DNA of 64,000 bases, from NCBI RefSeq assembly GCF_051622035.1, contig NC_135362.1, positions 29,323,001 to 29,387,000 on the forward strand. The letters run 5' to 3'. A program made the position numbers and the translations under genes. Below are positions 36,634 through 48,479 of the stretch, in pieces (position 1 is the first letter of the stretch; every line of letters starts with the position of its first letter). This DNA is from Arctopsyche grandis (lineage: Eukaryota; Arthropoda; Insecta; Trichoptera; Hydropsychidae). The notes under the pieces are model-generated. The model worked only from the letters and a program-made list of their open reading frames with translations. It made no database searches and had not been told where the DNA came from.

Positions 36634-38291
36634 TACTGCTTCCAATCCCGGAAGGTTACTTCAGCACCGGGTTTGCGGTGCTGGGAATTTTCGATCCCGG
36701 GATCCCGGTGCTAGCACCGGGATTTCAAATGTATAAGAAAAAAAGTTCAATTGCATGTTTTCATATTTCAAAAACGATCAATTGCATTTTGCAAACTCTC
36801 CCGATGTTTCACGCAAAATATACTCACATATTGGGCGTAATAATTTTGAGAGTTTGGCTACATTCGGTTTAAATTTTCTGTTCGCATCCATAAATTTCTA
36901 TGATTAAATAAAACACATCCGAAAATGTAATTAAATAAAGTAAAAAGCATCGCTTTGATTCATTAAGTTTTTTCCAAATAGTTTGTACCGTCTAGTAATT
37001 ATTCGTCGAAACAATCCACCTAATATAAAAAAAAACTCCAATTACATTTACTTTATGTAAAAAATTCGGTTGTGACCAACTTACGACTTTATCTCCATAT
37101 GTACTTGAGGAATACAAGAAGGATAAAAAACAAAATTTGATAATCGAACATATGTATGTATGTACATATATGTATACACGTTCACACATTCTTCTTTAAG
37201 CTCATAAATGGTTTCCTTGATTGTTCTGATTTAATGAATAAGGTTAATTTCAGAATCCCAGTCCGGTACTCTAGACGCGTTGCACTCTTTTCACTTGATT
37301 CTTTCAATACTAATTCCCAAAAATATTCTTATCTGCAGCGCGTTTATCGTATGTTTAACGGAGAACTGAATGAGGTTGATCTATTTGGTATTTCCCTACA
37401 TCAATTCAGGTCTAACATCAAGATAATCTTGGCCGATTGATTCATTTCTTCTCCTATTATATTTTTATACTTTAGTTTAGTTATGTAATGTGCTATTTAA
37501 TCATATTATAGCTTTCATTCTTTTCCTTTTCATTTGTTTATTTTGTATTTACCTTTTTCATTTGTTTTATATTTGTAAATTTCAATTTCTTCTTATATTC
37601 TATTTTATAACCTTTTCCAAATATTTTAATACTATAGTTTAATTATGCAATGTTCTACATATTTTGTCATGCCTTTATTCTTTACTTTTTAATTTGTTTT
37701 CCTTATATTTATCTTTTTCATTTTTGTAAAAATCTATTATTGGACTCGGATGTTTCATATATTATTTATTTACTATTTGTTTTTTTATACATACCTATGT
37801 ACATCCTGTCTGTTGATTTTTCAATAAATAAAATAAAATAAAATACCGGCTATGAGCGTTTTCAATACAAATTGAACACAAATGTAGGAAAACTTACACA
37901 AGACTAAAGTTCTACTTCCGGCTACGAATTCCAACCTTGTCAACTCTATGTTAGTACAAAAAGAATACAAATATAAATTTTCAGCTAAATATGTTCAGGG
38001 CGTGGAAAGAATCGTTGTCACAACATTTTTGACTTTTCTAAGAGAAAAAAATCCCTTCTTTTTTATTGTATGTATTATTTTTCGCAAGCCGGCGTCAAAA
38101 TGGGCCAGAGAAAACAAATGTACTATGATTTTCATTGCTCATCCCACTATTGTTGTTTTATTATTTTTCCTTATTATTTTTGTAAAAATAATATTTTTAA
38201 AGAAATTTTTCCAGCACCGTAATCCCGGTATTCAGACTAGTTTCAGCACCGGGATTCACGGTACCAGAAAACACCGGGATTGGAAGCCTTA
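36634..38291. mobile_element. hAT element, copy 2, with internal LINE fragment
   Basis: The ends TACTGCTTCCAATCCCGG and CCGGGATTGGAAGCCTTA are inverted. They are flanked by TTTAATAC (36626-36633) and TTTAATAT (38292-38299), an 8-base duplication with one change. It shares terminal and subterminal CCCGGTGCT blocks with the copy at 19255-20112 but is twice as long. The interior includes a LINE fragment (37190-37845) and ACTTCCGG-repeat sequence. Confidence 0.75.
37190..37845 (+). mobile_element. LINE C-terminal fragment with (AAATA)n tail
   Basis: The frame LKLINGFLDCSDLMNKVNF, RIPVRYSRR, YLQRVYRMFNG and DLFGISLHQFRS matches the extreme C-terminus of CR1/L2-type LINEs. The stop is at 37440, followed by a T-rich 3' UTR and AAATAAAATAAAATA. 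Confidence 0.65.
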
Positions 38292-38299
38292 TTTAATAT

Positions 38300-39328
38300 G
38301 CATCAAAAAAGGTTCAAAAGCAATGTTTGTTGTTGTAGCTTTGCTCAATGAAGCGGAATTCCTCCTTTGTTCTTTTGTCAATTTTCCGAGACGATCGACC
38401 CACAGGTTGCTCCATTACATTAACCTCTATTTTGAATAAAAAGGACCACCGAAAAGATTCACCGTCGGTTTCCCGATATACAAAACGGATATTGTCAGTT
38501 GCGTGTTGTTCACACGATATTTTTACAAGGTAAACGGGTGAAGGTCCGTGCACTGAAATGAGATGGTGCTCAAAGGAGCAGGATATCTCTGCTTTTGGGT
38601 CGTGAGTCACGTCTTTTCAAAGATCAATGACTTCCTGTCTGCGTTCATAGGAAATGCTGTTGAATTGATTCTACTTCTAAATTCGTACGAACTTCGTGTA
38701 AGCTCGGATTTGACTATATGGCCGCAGGAAGGAGAGGAGAAATCGTGGAAGGATTAGAGCAAATTAGTGCAAGCAAGTGGTTTTGATCGGTATGGAAGCA
38801 GATGGAGTCAATAAACCAAGCAAAAACTATGGGAAATCACTCAACGTCATTCGCGATGAGAATTTTGCTAGCACGTCTCGACGGAGACGTTTGTCGTTTG
38901 GTGTGAATTTTTAATAACAAATGGTAGTTCACAGGACGTTGACATTCTTCTGCGAACTCGAAATTTCCGAATTTGGGATTCGTCGCATGTCCAACAAAAA
39001 ATTCTTTCAGCACTCACTCGGCAAATTCGCAATCGCAATAATTATTCAGCTGGCGTAAACATTTTCACCCGTAGTCATAAACAATAACCGAAATATACGA
39101 TAAGCATACGAGTTTACATCTCATATTATTATCACACGCACATTATGTAGTTATGTATAATGTTGAAGAGACAGGCGTGGTTGCGAATTTTAATTTAAGC
39201 ACAAAATCAATTATGTAAAATTCGTAAAAGTGTATGAGCAAATGATACTAATGAGAATAGTTTTGGGCATACTTATTATAAGTAGTTCCGGAAGCTTTGA
39301 TAATTTCAGTTTTTTTACATAGATATAT
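38300..39328. other. Unique-looking stretch with unexplained open frame
   Basis: A minus-strand frame at 38314-38610 reads CSFEHHLISVHGPSPVYLV, FVYRETDGESFRW and KIEVNVMEQPVGRSSRK up to a stop. It opens without an ATG, as an internal exon might. No family was recognised and no convincing donor/acceptor pair was fixed. The rest of the stretch shows nothing. Confidence 0.3.
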
Positions 39329-39640
39329 ACCAGGAAGGCTTCACAGGAAAACTCCAATGCATTAATCCATTGAGACATCTATGGATTTTAGATTTGTACA
39401 TAATTTTTACAAATTGTACATACAATTACAAATACAGAAGATTTGTGACAACAGGAAAGATAGTTTTTTGCCAATTTTGAGCAACCGTTTCAACAATGAT
39501 CAGATAAAATTGGCAAACTCTGATAAGAGATCGATTTGGAGTCACAAATACCCCCAAATCTAACCAGCAGTATAGCGGATCGAACCCACTGATCACTTGG
39601 TGCTAAACATAAACCCTACTACTGAGCCATACTGCTGGCA
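39329..39640 (-). mobile_element. tRNA-derived SINE, copy 3
   Basis: Minus strand: GCCAGCAGTATGGCTCAGTAG (A box), GGTTCGATCC (B box), the CAAATCGATCTCTTATCAG body and the CCTGTGAAGCCTTCCTGG tail. Slightly shortened body; nearest to 26796-27187. Confidence 0.72.
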
Positions 39641-39755
39641 CTGGTTTTACTCAAATATACTGTATATATACTTTGGGGTAAATTGGGTCACTGATACGTG
39701 GAAAATCTTGGTGGATTAATCTCGGAAGTTACTAAAAGCCACCAATAGAAGTGTA

Positions 39756-40010
39756 TGTAATGTGGGAACATGAGAGAGAGTATCCACTATCTAAGTGCTT
39801 TTGTGGTTGAACAATCAATACCCCGGATTAGGCTAACGGGAATCAGTTAATGCCCGAACAAAGGAGACGCTGGAGTTCTCATAGACTTGGGCGAGTGGGT
39901 GCGTAAAAAAAGACTCGCCAGGGTAGTCCTTTAAGTGCCTATATAATAGACACATTAATGGATCGAGGAAGCTATGCTGGGCAGCTTGTCCTATATAAGG
40001 AGGACAACAT
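39756..40010 (+). mobile_element. LTR-like element, 3'-truncated third copy
   Basis: From TGTAATGTGGGAACATGAG through CCCCGGATTAGGCTAACGGG to TATATAAGGAGG it matches the LTR at 15886-16264. It lacks the last third. Confidence 0.62.
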
Positions 40011-40059
40011 GTGTATATACCGAAAACATCCCGTTCATCGCTGTATGTTTTCGCCCTAA

Positions 40060-40380
40060 GGGCGAAAACGATGAACGTGTAAATAAGAAGATGTTAGTAA
40101 AAATTTGAAAAGGCATACCGTGTGCATAGCTCCTCGCCGTGGGTGGTCTCCTAAATGTCTTCAAAGATGGGATACACCGTTATCGATCACTGTCAAGCAA
40201 GGATAAATACAAGAATACAATTTGATCGAATAAGTTTCAGAGGATCATTGTGGGGTGGGGCGTGCCGGGCGTTCTATGAATGGCCGGCAGGGCACTGAAT
40301 GGCACGCCTCATTTTTTTCGCATGTTTAAAAGTTTCTAAAAAAATGTACGTGCCACATTCAGCACTGTGTGATTTCACCC
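40060..40380. mobile_element. GGGCGAAAAC-type non-autonomous element, short copy
   Basis: Left end GGGCGAAAACGATG, right end GTGTGATTTCACCC, flanked by TAA on both sides. It has the same internal block as the element in copy D intron 3. Its left neighbour at about 40022-40056 is a fragment ending TGTTTTCGCCC of another copy. Confidence 0.6.
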
Positions 40381-40486
40381 TAACAGTGATGGGTATGTAC
40401 ACGTGCACTCCAACTGACTGGAATTTTGTCCTTCTCTACACACTCGGTCGACCCCCTACGGCACGTGGACCCACCCCTTACAGTTA

Positions 40487-41336
40487 GGGCGAAAACACAC
40501 TGGGTAGTATGGGGCGTCCCGTCCTTTTTATTATTATTATTACTAAACTCTTCTTACTTTCACTTACGATTACTATTAAGGAAAAATGTTGCCTCTTATC
40601 CGATCGTTTTCATACTTTGCCATTTTGCTAATTTTGGTCATCAATATAAGTGGAAGTATCATCCGACATTACGATGGTGAAAAATAATCGTAATAGACAC
40701 GTTTGAAAATACTCCCTCGAACTTTTCCCTAACGTTTATCCAGCGTTTTTTAGCCTCTTCTCACTTTTCGCCATGTCAGATTTCCATTGTTTAAACGCCT
40801 ATAACTTTTTATTTTTTCACTATATATTTTATTTACTTCGGCTTCCCACTGCGACCGTAAAAAATGGATGTTCCCCAAACCGAATTCGGGTGTACATCAG
40901 TGCCGGCCTTACACCCGATGGCGCCCCGGGAAGTTTTTTTTTAAACACACTTAGAAAAAACTTTCACCTTTGGCGCTCTAATCTAAAATTTTGAATGGCT
41001 TTTGGTGCTCTATTTTTTAATTTTAAAGCGCCTTTGGCGTATCGTGCGGCGCCCACATATATGGCGCCCTCGGGCGCCGCTCGACCAACCCCCCCCCTAA
41101 AACCGACACTGGTGTACATGCACGTGCAGAATGCATATGTTTGGAAGGTCAATCGACAAATTTCTCCTAAATTTCTTCAAATATGGGATTCACCGATATC
41201 AATCAATGTCAAGCAAAATATAAAACAAGGATGAAATATCACCGAAAATACACCAGGGGGTGATTTTTTGTACTATGTACTATGTATGGGCTCAATTTTT
41301 TTCGCATGTCACACGTCCCACTGTGTGTTTTCGACC
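40487..41336. mobile_element. GGGCGAAAAC-type element, long copy with insert
   Basis: Left end GGGCGAAAACACACTGGGTAG, right end CACTGTGTGTTTTCGACC. The interior contains the CTCTTATCCGATCG repeat (40570-40860) and a GCGCC-rich block (40903-41112) not present in the 12615-13361 copy, so other repeats appear to have inserted. Confidence 0.62.
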
Positions 41337-42735
41337 TTTGAGTCCCACTCTTTTTAACCATTTGAAACGGCAATCATTGAAGAAACGCTGATTTATCAGA
41401 TGAAGGTGTGGGATAGTGAGGAGAGCTCGTGACGGGCCCGTGGCAAGCACGTATCCTGGAATAATTTGCGAAGCGTGACGGCTTCCAATCGAAGGTTGCT
41501 GGAGGACGAGCCCCATACAGATGGGGGCCCCCGGGTCCCGTTGCTCTTCCAAGAAGGCAGGATGTCGCCTTCGATGAGCACGTTCAGAATTCGCAAAATA
41601 CCTGCCATGCACGATGGCGCATGCACAAACACCGTGTATGAACTTCTGGGCTATCGATCGTCAGTTTAGCTCAATATTTCAGATGGACTATTCCTCAATA
41701 TCTATATACATAAGCACTTGATATAAGCGGAAGTGTGTGTTATGCAAGTGACGTATCATTGCATGTGCAAAACAGGAACATCGCTGCCTGAGAATGAGGA
41801 CAAAGCGACTGGTTCATTTCTCAATTTGCCATTATTTTCAGACTTAGCTGACACTGGTATGCATTATTGCAGTCACACTATGAAAGGATAGTGTGGTTGA
41901 TGGATACCTATTACGTAGTTTCCCAGGTGTATTATCAAACTCTTTTGGAAATGCGCTTTACTTCTAAAATACAGTTGGAGTGTGGGCTGGTTTACCAAGT
42001 ACTAGCTGTGGTGAAATCAATGTTTTATATTCTCAACAATGAGGGCGTGTGAATTGAAGGATATTGAAATAAATTTATCAAATAGTTCCATGACAGGTCA
42101 CCCTTAATCGACATACAAATATATGCTTGGGTATGAACTTCTGAGAAACTTCTCATTAATTCGTTTTGCTCTCCAGCTTTTACGTGGTAATACGTCATGC
42201 CCGTTGTTGCTGGAATAGTTGGGACTTAATGTCATCATTTGATGGTGTACCTCTGCCCGTTCAGTTCTTTATCGGATGGCTCCTATTCCAAAAGCTGCCC
42301 GACTTCTTAATAATGAAATCGTTGCTGCCCAATGAGCATAGGTTATTGGAGATCATTTTAACCGATTACTCTGGTGATTTGTCTGGTGGCCTGCGCTCAT
42401 CATTATTTCCATTTTTTTAAATGTATTTTTTAAAAAATGAATCACGCCTTGAAGTACATGTTTTGTTTACACAGTGAATCAAGCCATTCACGCTACTAGT
42501 ACTTTACGCATGACGCCTATAGTAGTCATCCGCGGGAAAAGATCTACATATTTACCACATTTTTAAATTTTATATGTATAATAAAACTGAATAATGCTTT
42601 TGGATTATTTTTACCTACCCTATAAACTCTCATCTTATTGGCATATACCCAAAAGTTTATAGAAATGTCAATACAGTTCGTTTTTTTGACTTATTTACAA
42701 AAATTTCGAAGTGCAAAAAAAGTAAGATCGATAAA
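41337..42735. other. Unique-looking stretch, no called gene
   Basis: 41340-41680 has balanced composition and open frames on both strands (minus 41292-41632, plus 41466-41669) but no recognised domain. The remainder is AT-rich and featureless. Confidence 0.3.
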
Positions 42736-43142
42736 GTCAGCAGCATAGCTCGGTCGTTAAGCTTCTGCCTAACACCGAGAGGGTTCGATCCCATGAGCTG
42801 GCCTCAAAAATAAAATATATCTGTAGTGCTGCTGGTCAGACCTGGATATTTGTGACTCCAAGTCGATCGTTTCCTATCAGAGTTTGCCAATTTTCTCTGA
42901 TTTCATTATTGAAACGCTTCCCGATTAAAAAATTGGCTAAAATCCTTCCTACCTACTATGTCACCACTATTTGAATATGATTAATGTGCAATAAAATTTA
43001 GGTACAATTCATAAATGTCTCGTAATTGAGCGACTTGTATAATAAAAATGCTGTATTGTTTGTAATTGGCCAGGAAAGCGCATTGGCGTTTACCTGTAAG
43101 GCCTTCCTGGTATAAAATGTAATAAATAAATAAATAAAATAA
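42736..43142 (+). mobile_element. tRNA-derived SINE, full length, copy 4
   Basis: Head CAGCAGCATAGCTCGGTCG (A box) and GGGTTCGATCCCATG (B box). The body has CGATCGTTTCCTATCAGAG, and the tail hairpin CCAGGAAAGCGCATTGG...CCTGTAAGGCCTTCCTGG is followed by (AAAT)n. Its closest relative is the minus-strand copy at 52390-52839. Confidence 0.8.
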
Positions 43143-44515
43143 GCGACTGCTTAGTCAAATATGCTGTTTTGAAAATGACAAGTTCAAATATCGGAATATT
43201 TTATCACACCTCATTCAAAAGTCATAACATACGCAATAATGCTATTTGCCTATTGTTTCCAATAGAATAGTGCTCAGTTAGAAATAGATTTACATACATA
43301 CACTGCAATTGTCTTCAGAAACGTTTGTATAAAATGGCGATAGTGTTGTTAACCTTATTACGGGTCGGGCATATCCCTTTCTTGGTATTTCGACGAGTAG
43401 CATGCAGATGTGATCATGCACGGCCCAAGCAACCGGAAGTTGCTCATCGGCATAGCAAACACCTATGTATTACATAACAACAATATGTCCAAACCATGTC
43501 CAATCGACCACCAACCTTCACCTTTCTAATCAACAAATCCCGACACATTGAACAAATCAGATCAAAACTGCAATTGTAACACAAGAAACAGATAAGACAG
43601 AAGACCCAAAAGTCATGGGAATCTCCGTGGGTGTTATCACTATCTATCAGTTATTGTCACGCAGAAGCATTTACGACCGTCTAGCCATGAATGCTAATCG
43701 TACCATACGCCAAAAAAAAAAAGTAAAATATAATATCTACGATACGTGACAAGCTACTATAATAATGTAAACAATGTCCTATGATCTGTTGGGTTTAAAA
43801 AAATCGGCAGATAGTGCGTGGGTTCGTGTGGTGTTTAACCCGCGTACGCTTCGGTATGCACGTCCGGTGTCCTGGGCAACGCCGCGTACTGGGAAGGCCG
43901 ACTTCGGTGGCGATTATTATTGTCATGCACATGCGCATATTTTAGGTATGTTGCCTCTTCCTTTATGGCGATGACAGGTGTTTACACACAGCTCCGGAGG
44001 ACGCGAGTTGCATTCGATGACACTTGTGGGTACGTGTCCACTGCAATCGTAGATGTGCGTGATTCTGTACTTTTGGGTTGTTCAATTTGAAAATCTTCTG
44101 TGAAAAGTTTTGGATAAGGAGTGTTTGCTGTTGTCACGGTTGAGCATCTGGCATAGATAAGTGCAGATCGTTTAAAAATTAGAAACAAAAAAGAGTACAA
44201 CGGATGTGAGCGTGGCCAGAAGATTGGATGGGAAGTGAATTAGGAGGAAGATGTCTGATTGGTACTTGGTACTGTGAATGTACATGCATTAGAGCAGGTG
44301 CCTTCAATATTCGCTATCTATTTTGCTTCATTCTGTAATAGGCTCGTATATCTGATTTCATGTACTATTGCTGCTTGGGATCTACTTTACTTCCTTTTAC
44401 TATATCAAGATATATCTACAATTGTAATATCGAGTACGGTTTGAGAATTCTTCTCGTCTATCTACCATTCACTCTCACATTCGTTACATTTAATTCGTTA
44501 ATTTTTCTATTTTAA
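43143..44515. other. Unique-looking stretch, no called gene
   Basis: A GC-richer patch at 43340-44210 has open frames (plus 43774-43974, minus 43982-44200) without recognised domains. Confidence 0.3.
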
Positions 44516-45055
44516 TATGTGTACTGTATTTTCCTCCGAATGAATCTCCTCCGAATTATAAATTCATTTTTTTCAAATTTGCAAAATAATTTTAATGTTT
44601 TGGCTGGCAGGAAAGTCATGATCTTGGGTGATTTTAATCCTAGGAGCTTGAATTTTGTTCCTAATGAATTATTTTTTATGTCAGAACTATTTAATATGAG
44701 TCAATTGAACTCAATAACTAATTGTAATGATTTATGTGTTTATGTGCATGTATAATGTTTGTATGTATATGGATGTATGTATTGTATGTGTATGTGTATA
44801 TGTTTATATATATATATGTATATGTATGTATATGTGAATATATATATGTGTAGGTGTGTATGTATGTATATGTATATATGTGTATTTTTATATTTATGTA
44901 TGTATGAATGTGTATTTGTGTATACGTGGAAGTATTTGTGTATATTTGAATGGTGTACATATATGTTTATATAATTGTCTTAGGCCAGGAAGGCGCATTG
45001 GGTTTACCTGTTAGGCCTTCTTGGTGTAAATTAAATTAAAAAAAAAATAAAAAAA
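44516..45055 (+). mobile_element. Internally deleted LINE: endonuclease scrap joined to 3' tail
   Basis: The plus strand reads LYFPPNESPPNYKFIF then, shifted, GRKVMILGDFNPRSLNF, the endonuclease GDFN motif of CR1/L2-type LINEs. After about 220 bases of TGTATATG-rich sequence it ends in GGCCAGGAAGGCGCATTGGG...GCCTTCTTGG, the same hairpin tail that closes the SINEs of this window. It is then followed by A-rich sequence. Confidence 0.65.
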
Positions 45056-45369
45056 TAAATAAAATAAATTTCTCCTCTACTTTTTTTCTCTGATTTTTAT
45101 ACCACTCTAATATATAATTTCGATAATAATACATAAGACAATATTGATATAGTTTTCGATTCCATTTTCGATTTCAATTCCTTTTTCAGTTCCGGATCCG
45201 GATTTCTGTTTCAGTTCCGGATCCCGATGATTTTCGGATTCTAACTCCCGAACAGAAAAGAAACAAAATAAATTACAACAATATATCTATATAACTTTAT
45301 AACTCACTAATTTTTAAGTATAACTTCTTTATTGACCCACGGTAGTGATTGCTCTGATGGTGACTTAAT

Positions 45370-46320
45370 CATCACTAGTCACCGGAGCCTGAGGGGGCCG
45401 TGTATTGTTCAAAGGTTGTAAATGCATTGTTAAAGGTTTGCCGAACAATGGATAGCACTGTCACTATCCTACCTCTAATCATCACGAAGCTTGAAACGCT
45501 GAAGCATTGCACGAAACTAAAGTGGGATGATATGAGGACAGTAGCGTCGCTAGACCCGTGCGGGGAGTGCGGTCTGCACCGGGTGACACCATTTTTGGGG
45601 TGACACTAAATTGTTCAAATTTAAAAACGCTAATTCGGCATATTCGTTGTATGACGGTCCTCGAGCAGCTACACGCCTCATTACAATTTCTGTATATATA
45701 TACAGCTTTCTGTATTTATACAGCTGCCGCGAAATCCGTCTGGTGCAGCTATATATAGCATCAAATATGAGCCAAAATTGGCTTTTGAAATCAGTGTACG
45801 TACCCAAAGGTAAGAAGGTTATCTGATTCAGTCAGCCGGAGACGCAGCCTAGAAACAACGTGTTAACTTATCTTCTATTTTGGCGCTTTACTCTCGTAAG
45901 TCATAACTAGTCACCGGAGTCTGAGGGGGCCGTGTATTGTTCAAAGGTTGTAAATGCATTGTTAAAGGTTTGCCGAACAATGGATAGCACTGTGACTATC
46001 TTACCTCTAGTCATAACTAGTAAGCGGACCCAAAGCGCGCCGTTCATTGTTCAATTTTTGTAAACGCTTTGTTAATGGTTCGCTGAACCTTTTTTCTTGT
46101 ACTCTATCTTTGTAAATAGAGCCAAACCGCCCCGATTCCTGGAAAAAGCACGCTCTCTATCCACAGTCTAGTCATAACTAGACACCGGATAGTCACAGTG
46201 CTATCCATTATTCCATTGTTGTAAATCCTTTGTAAAAAACGGTTCGGCAAACCTTTAAAAATGAATTTACAACTTTTGAACAATACGCGGCACCTTCTGG
46301 GTCCAGTGACTAGTCATAAT
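45370..46320. repeat. Cluster of CTAGTCACCGGA modules, direct and inverted
   Basis: A module of about 110 bases (CTAGTCACCGGAG, GTATTGTTCAAAGGTTG, GGTTTGCCGAACAATGG) occurs at about 45375-45480 and 45905-46010. A diverged copy is at 46018-46100 and an inverted copy at 46165-46315. Between the first two lies a GGGTGACACC-containing segment (about 45540-45620). Confidence 0.7.
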
Positions 46321-46424
46321 AACTAACAAGTATTAATCTAATATATAATTTCGAAAGAGACTTTGTATGTAAGTATGTAAGTATATAAATATGCAATAAA
46401 ATAAAAAATAAAAATAAAAAACTG

Positions 46425-47475
46425 GAAATGCCTCCCACGCCACTAAAAATAAATGACAAAAACATTGAACTAGTGCATCAATATAAATATTTAGGATGCT
46501 GGTTCAACTACCAATGGGACCATTCACAAGAGATTAAAATCAGAATATAGATGGCGCGAAACGCTTTCTTCAAGATGCGTGATCTCCTCTGCAATAGAGA
46601 TTTCAATCTTGACCCAAGGATGAGAATTCTACACTGCTACGTTCTATCAGTACTTCTTTATGGGGTCGAATCCTGGACCATGACTCAAGCTACAGAGAAA
46701 AAGCTGGCAGCATTTGAAATGTGGTGTTTCAGGATAATGTTGAGGATCCCCTGGGTGGACAGAGTCCGAAATGAAGAAGTGTCGAAACGAATGAAAAGAA
46801 AACGAGAGTTATTAAGCGTCGAATACCTGGGTCATGTGATGAGAAATCCGAAATATGAAATAATACAGCTCATATTGCAGGGGAAAGTACAAGGGAAAAG
46901 AAGCGTTGGTAGAAGACGCATCTCATGGATGGGCAATCTCCGTGGATGGTACTGTTGCGTAGGGGTGGGTGGAGGATCCAAGTAAAAGGCCAACAGTCGT
47001 TTCACAGCATTTATTGATGATTCAGGAGATACACGCAGTGTCACTGCAAAGTCCAGAATGCCCTGATATCGCCTACGTACCGCCTTATAAGAGGTAGATC
47101 TCTCAGGACGTCTAATCTGTTTACCTACTGTATAGTCACGTATTCGGATATGTATTCCCACGGTATGAGAAGTGCAATCATTGTTTCATGCACTTAGCTT
47201 GTCGCTAATCCTTAAAACCCACTTATACCAGTCGCACGGTATGCATTTAGTTAATCCGTTAACAGATATCCGTTACAGATAATCTTTGAACGGTCACACA
47301 GTCTCTGGGATTCTATTCGCTTAATCCGCGGCGTACGTTACAGTACCAATGTGACTCCACAACACTTTTCAGGGCAACCATGGATAGAGAGAAGATACAT
47401 ATATGTCATGATATCCAACCTCCTACGAGGAGAGGAATAAAAAATAAGAAGAAGAATATCAGTTGGTAATATCGA
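46425..47475 (+). mobile_element. RTE-like LINE C-terminal fragment, split by a solo LTR
   Basis: The frame reads LVHQYKYLGCWFNYQWDHSQE, stop, then MARNAFFKMRDLLCNRDFN, VLSVLLYGVESWTM, FEMWCFRIMLRIPWVD, YLGHVMRN and GKRSVGRRRISWMGNLRGWY. It is then interrupted at 46952 and continues at 47347 as QCDSTTLFRATMDREK. These are thumb/C-terminal motifs of RTE-type LINEs (YGVESW; MW..RR...I.W...; L.GH..R). 5'-truncated and not active. Confidence 0.85.
46953..47342 (-). mobile_element. Solo LTR with 4-base target duplication
   Basis: On the minus strand it runs from TGTAACGTACGCC to CCTACGCAACA, with TATAAGGCGG as TATA region and AATAAATGCTGTG as polyadenylation-type signal. GTAC flanks both sides (46949-46952, 47343-47346). 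Removing it and one GTAC restores the RTE reading frame. A related copy is at 61804-62183. Confidence 0.85.
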
Positions 47476-47632
47476 AAACAAATCGAAGTTTCTATGACGA
47501 TTCGATATATATTTTTTTCGATTCAAATCAATTTAATAAAAAAAAAAAAACAAATGAATATTTACTATTAGATTCGCCGTGTTTAAGCTGTTTATATTAC
47601 AAATACTGAGCAAAACCGGGTAAAACAACTAG

Positions 47633-48479
47633 TAATTAATAAAAAATATTCTTTAGGTGACACCACCCCTAGTGATGCTACTGGATGAGGATGGTACATC
47701 ATTGTTTCCTCTACTACCTCCTTTTTTCTTCACTGTGTTCTACTTCTGCAATGTCATTTGAAGTTTGAACTCAATGATTGACCCAGTATGATATGAAACA
47801 TATTGGAAGACAACAATCTGGATATATCACAACCCTTTGGTCCAAGATTTGTCCATCTATCCGTCAATCGTCCGAGTGAAGTGAAGTTTTGGCACATGTG
47901 AGCGCCACCAGGTTCGACTACCTCTCACATAAGTCGGAAGGTCACACGCGCGCGTAGAATGCGAATCATCGATGATAAATCTCCACCTCCGATGGACGAC
48001 GATGGTTTTGACGTGACGCGGCGAGGGTGTACCCATCGTGGGAGTATCGCTACATGATGTTACTCCCAATTATCGTCAAGTCGCTAATCACGCCCTAGCA
48101 TACTAATACCGATTGGTATCTCATACTTGCCGATGTTTATGGAAGTCATCAATAGTTCTATGTAGTATGCTGCTCAGCGTGCACTTTTCAAACTTGACTC
48201 CTCCATACTCCAAACTTCACATAAAATGCAGCAGAAAATCAAAACTTGTTTTAGAGTGAAATTTCGGTGATCTTACATAAAAACATCACTGAAAGTTATT
48301 AAAATGGTAGATTATACCAAAGTAAATCTCCTTAACACCATTTGTAAAAAAGAGAAGGTCAAAAAATTGGGAAAGGACAGTTTTAATTCGAGGCAGGTTT
48401 TAAGACCGAACGCCGTCTTCTCGGTTGAATGCGATTTGGAATGAAAACATAAGCTTTGATTTACATTTTTAATTTTACT
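47633..48479. other. Intergenic, no called gene
   Basis: A GC-richer patch at 47850-48070 has a minus-strand frame (47857-48069) without recognised domain. Confidence 0.35.

Larger units (their letters stand above)
46337..47632 (+). mobile_element. Helitron carrying nested RTE and LTR insertions
   Basis: The start TCTAATATATAATTTCG is preceded by A; the end AAAACAACTAG is followed by T. This is the TC...CTAG, A/T-target signature of Helitrons. A minus-strand relative lies at 53773-54344. Without the nested material (about 46395-47478) the element would be roughly 200-250 bases, so it is non-autonomous. Confidence 0.75.

Noticed and set aside
44718..44974. Tyr/Ile/His-rich frames
   Set aside because: Products of a TGTATATG-type low-complexity tract.
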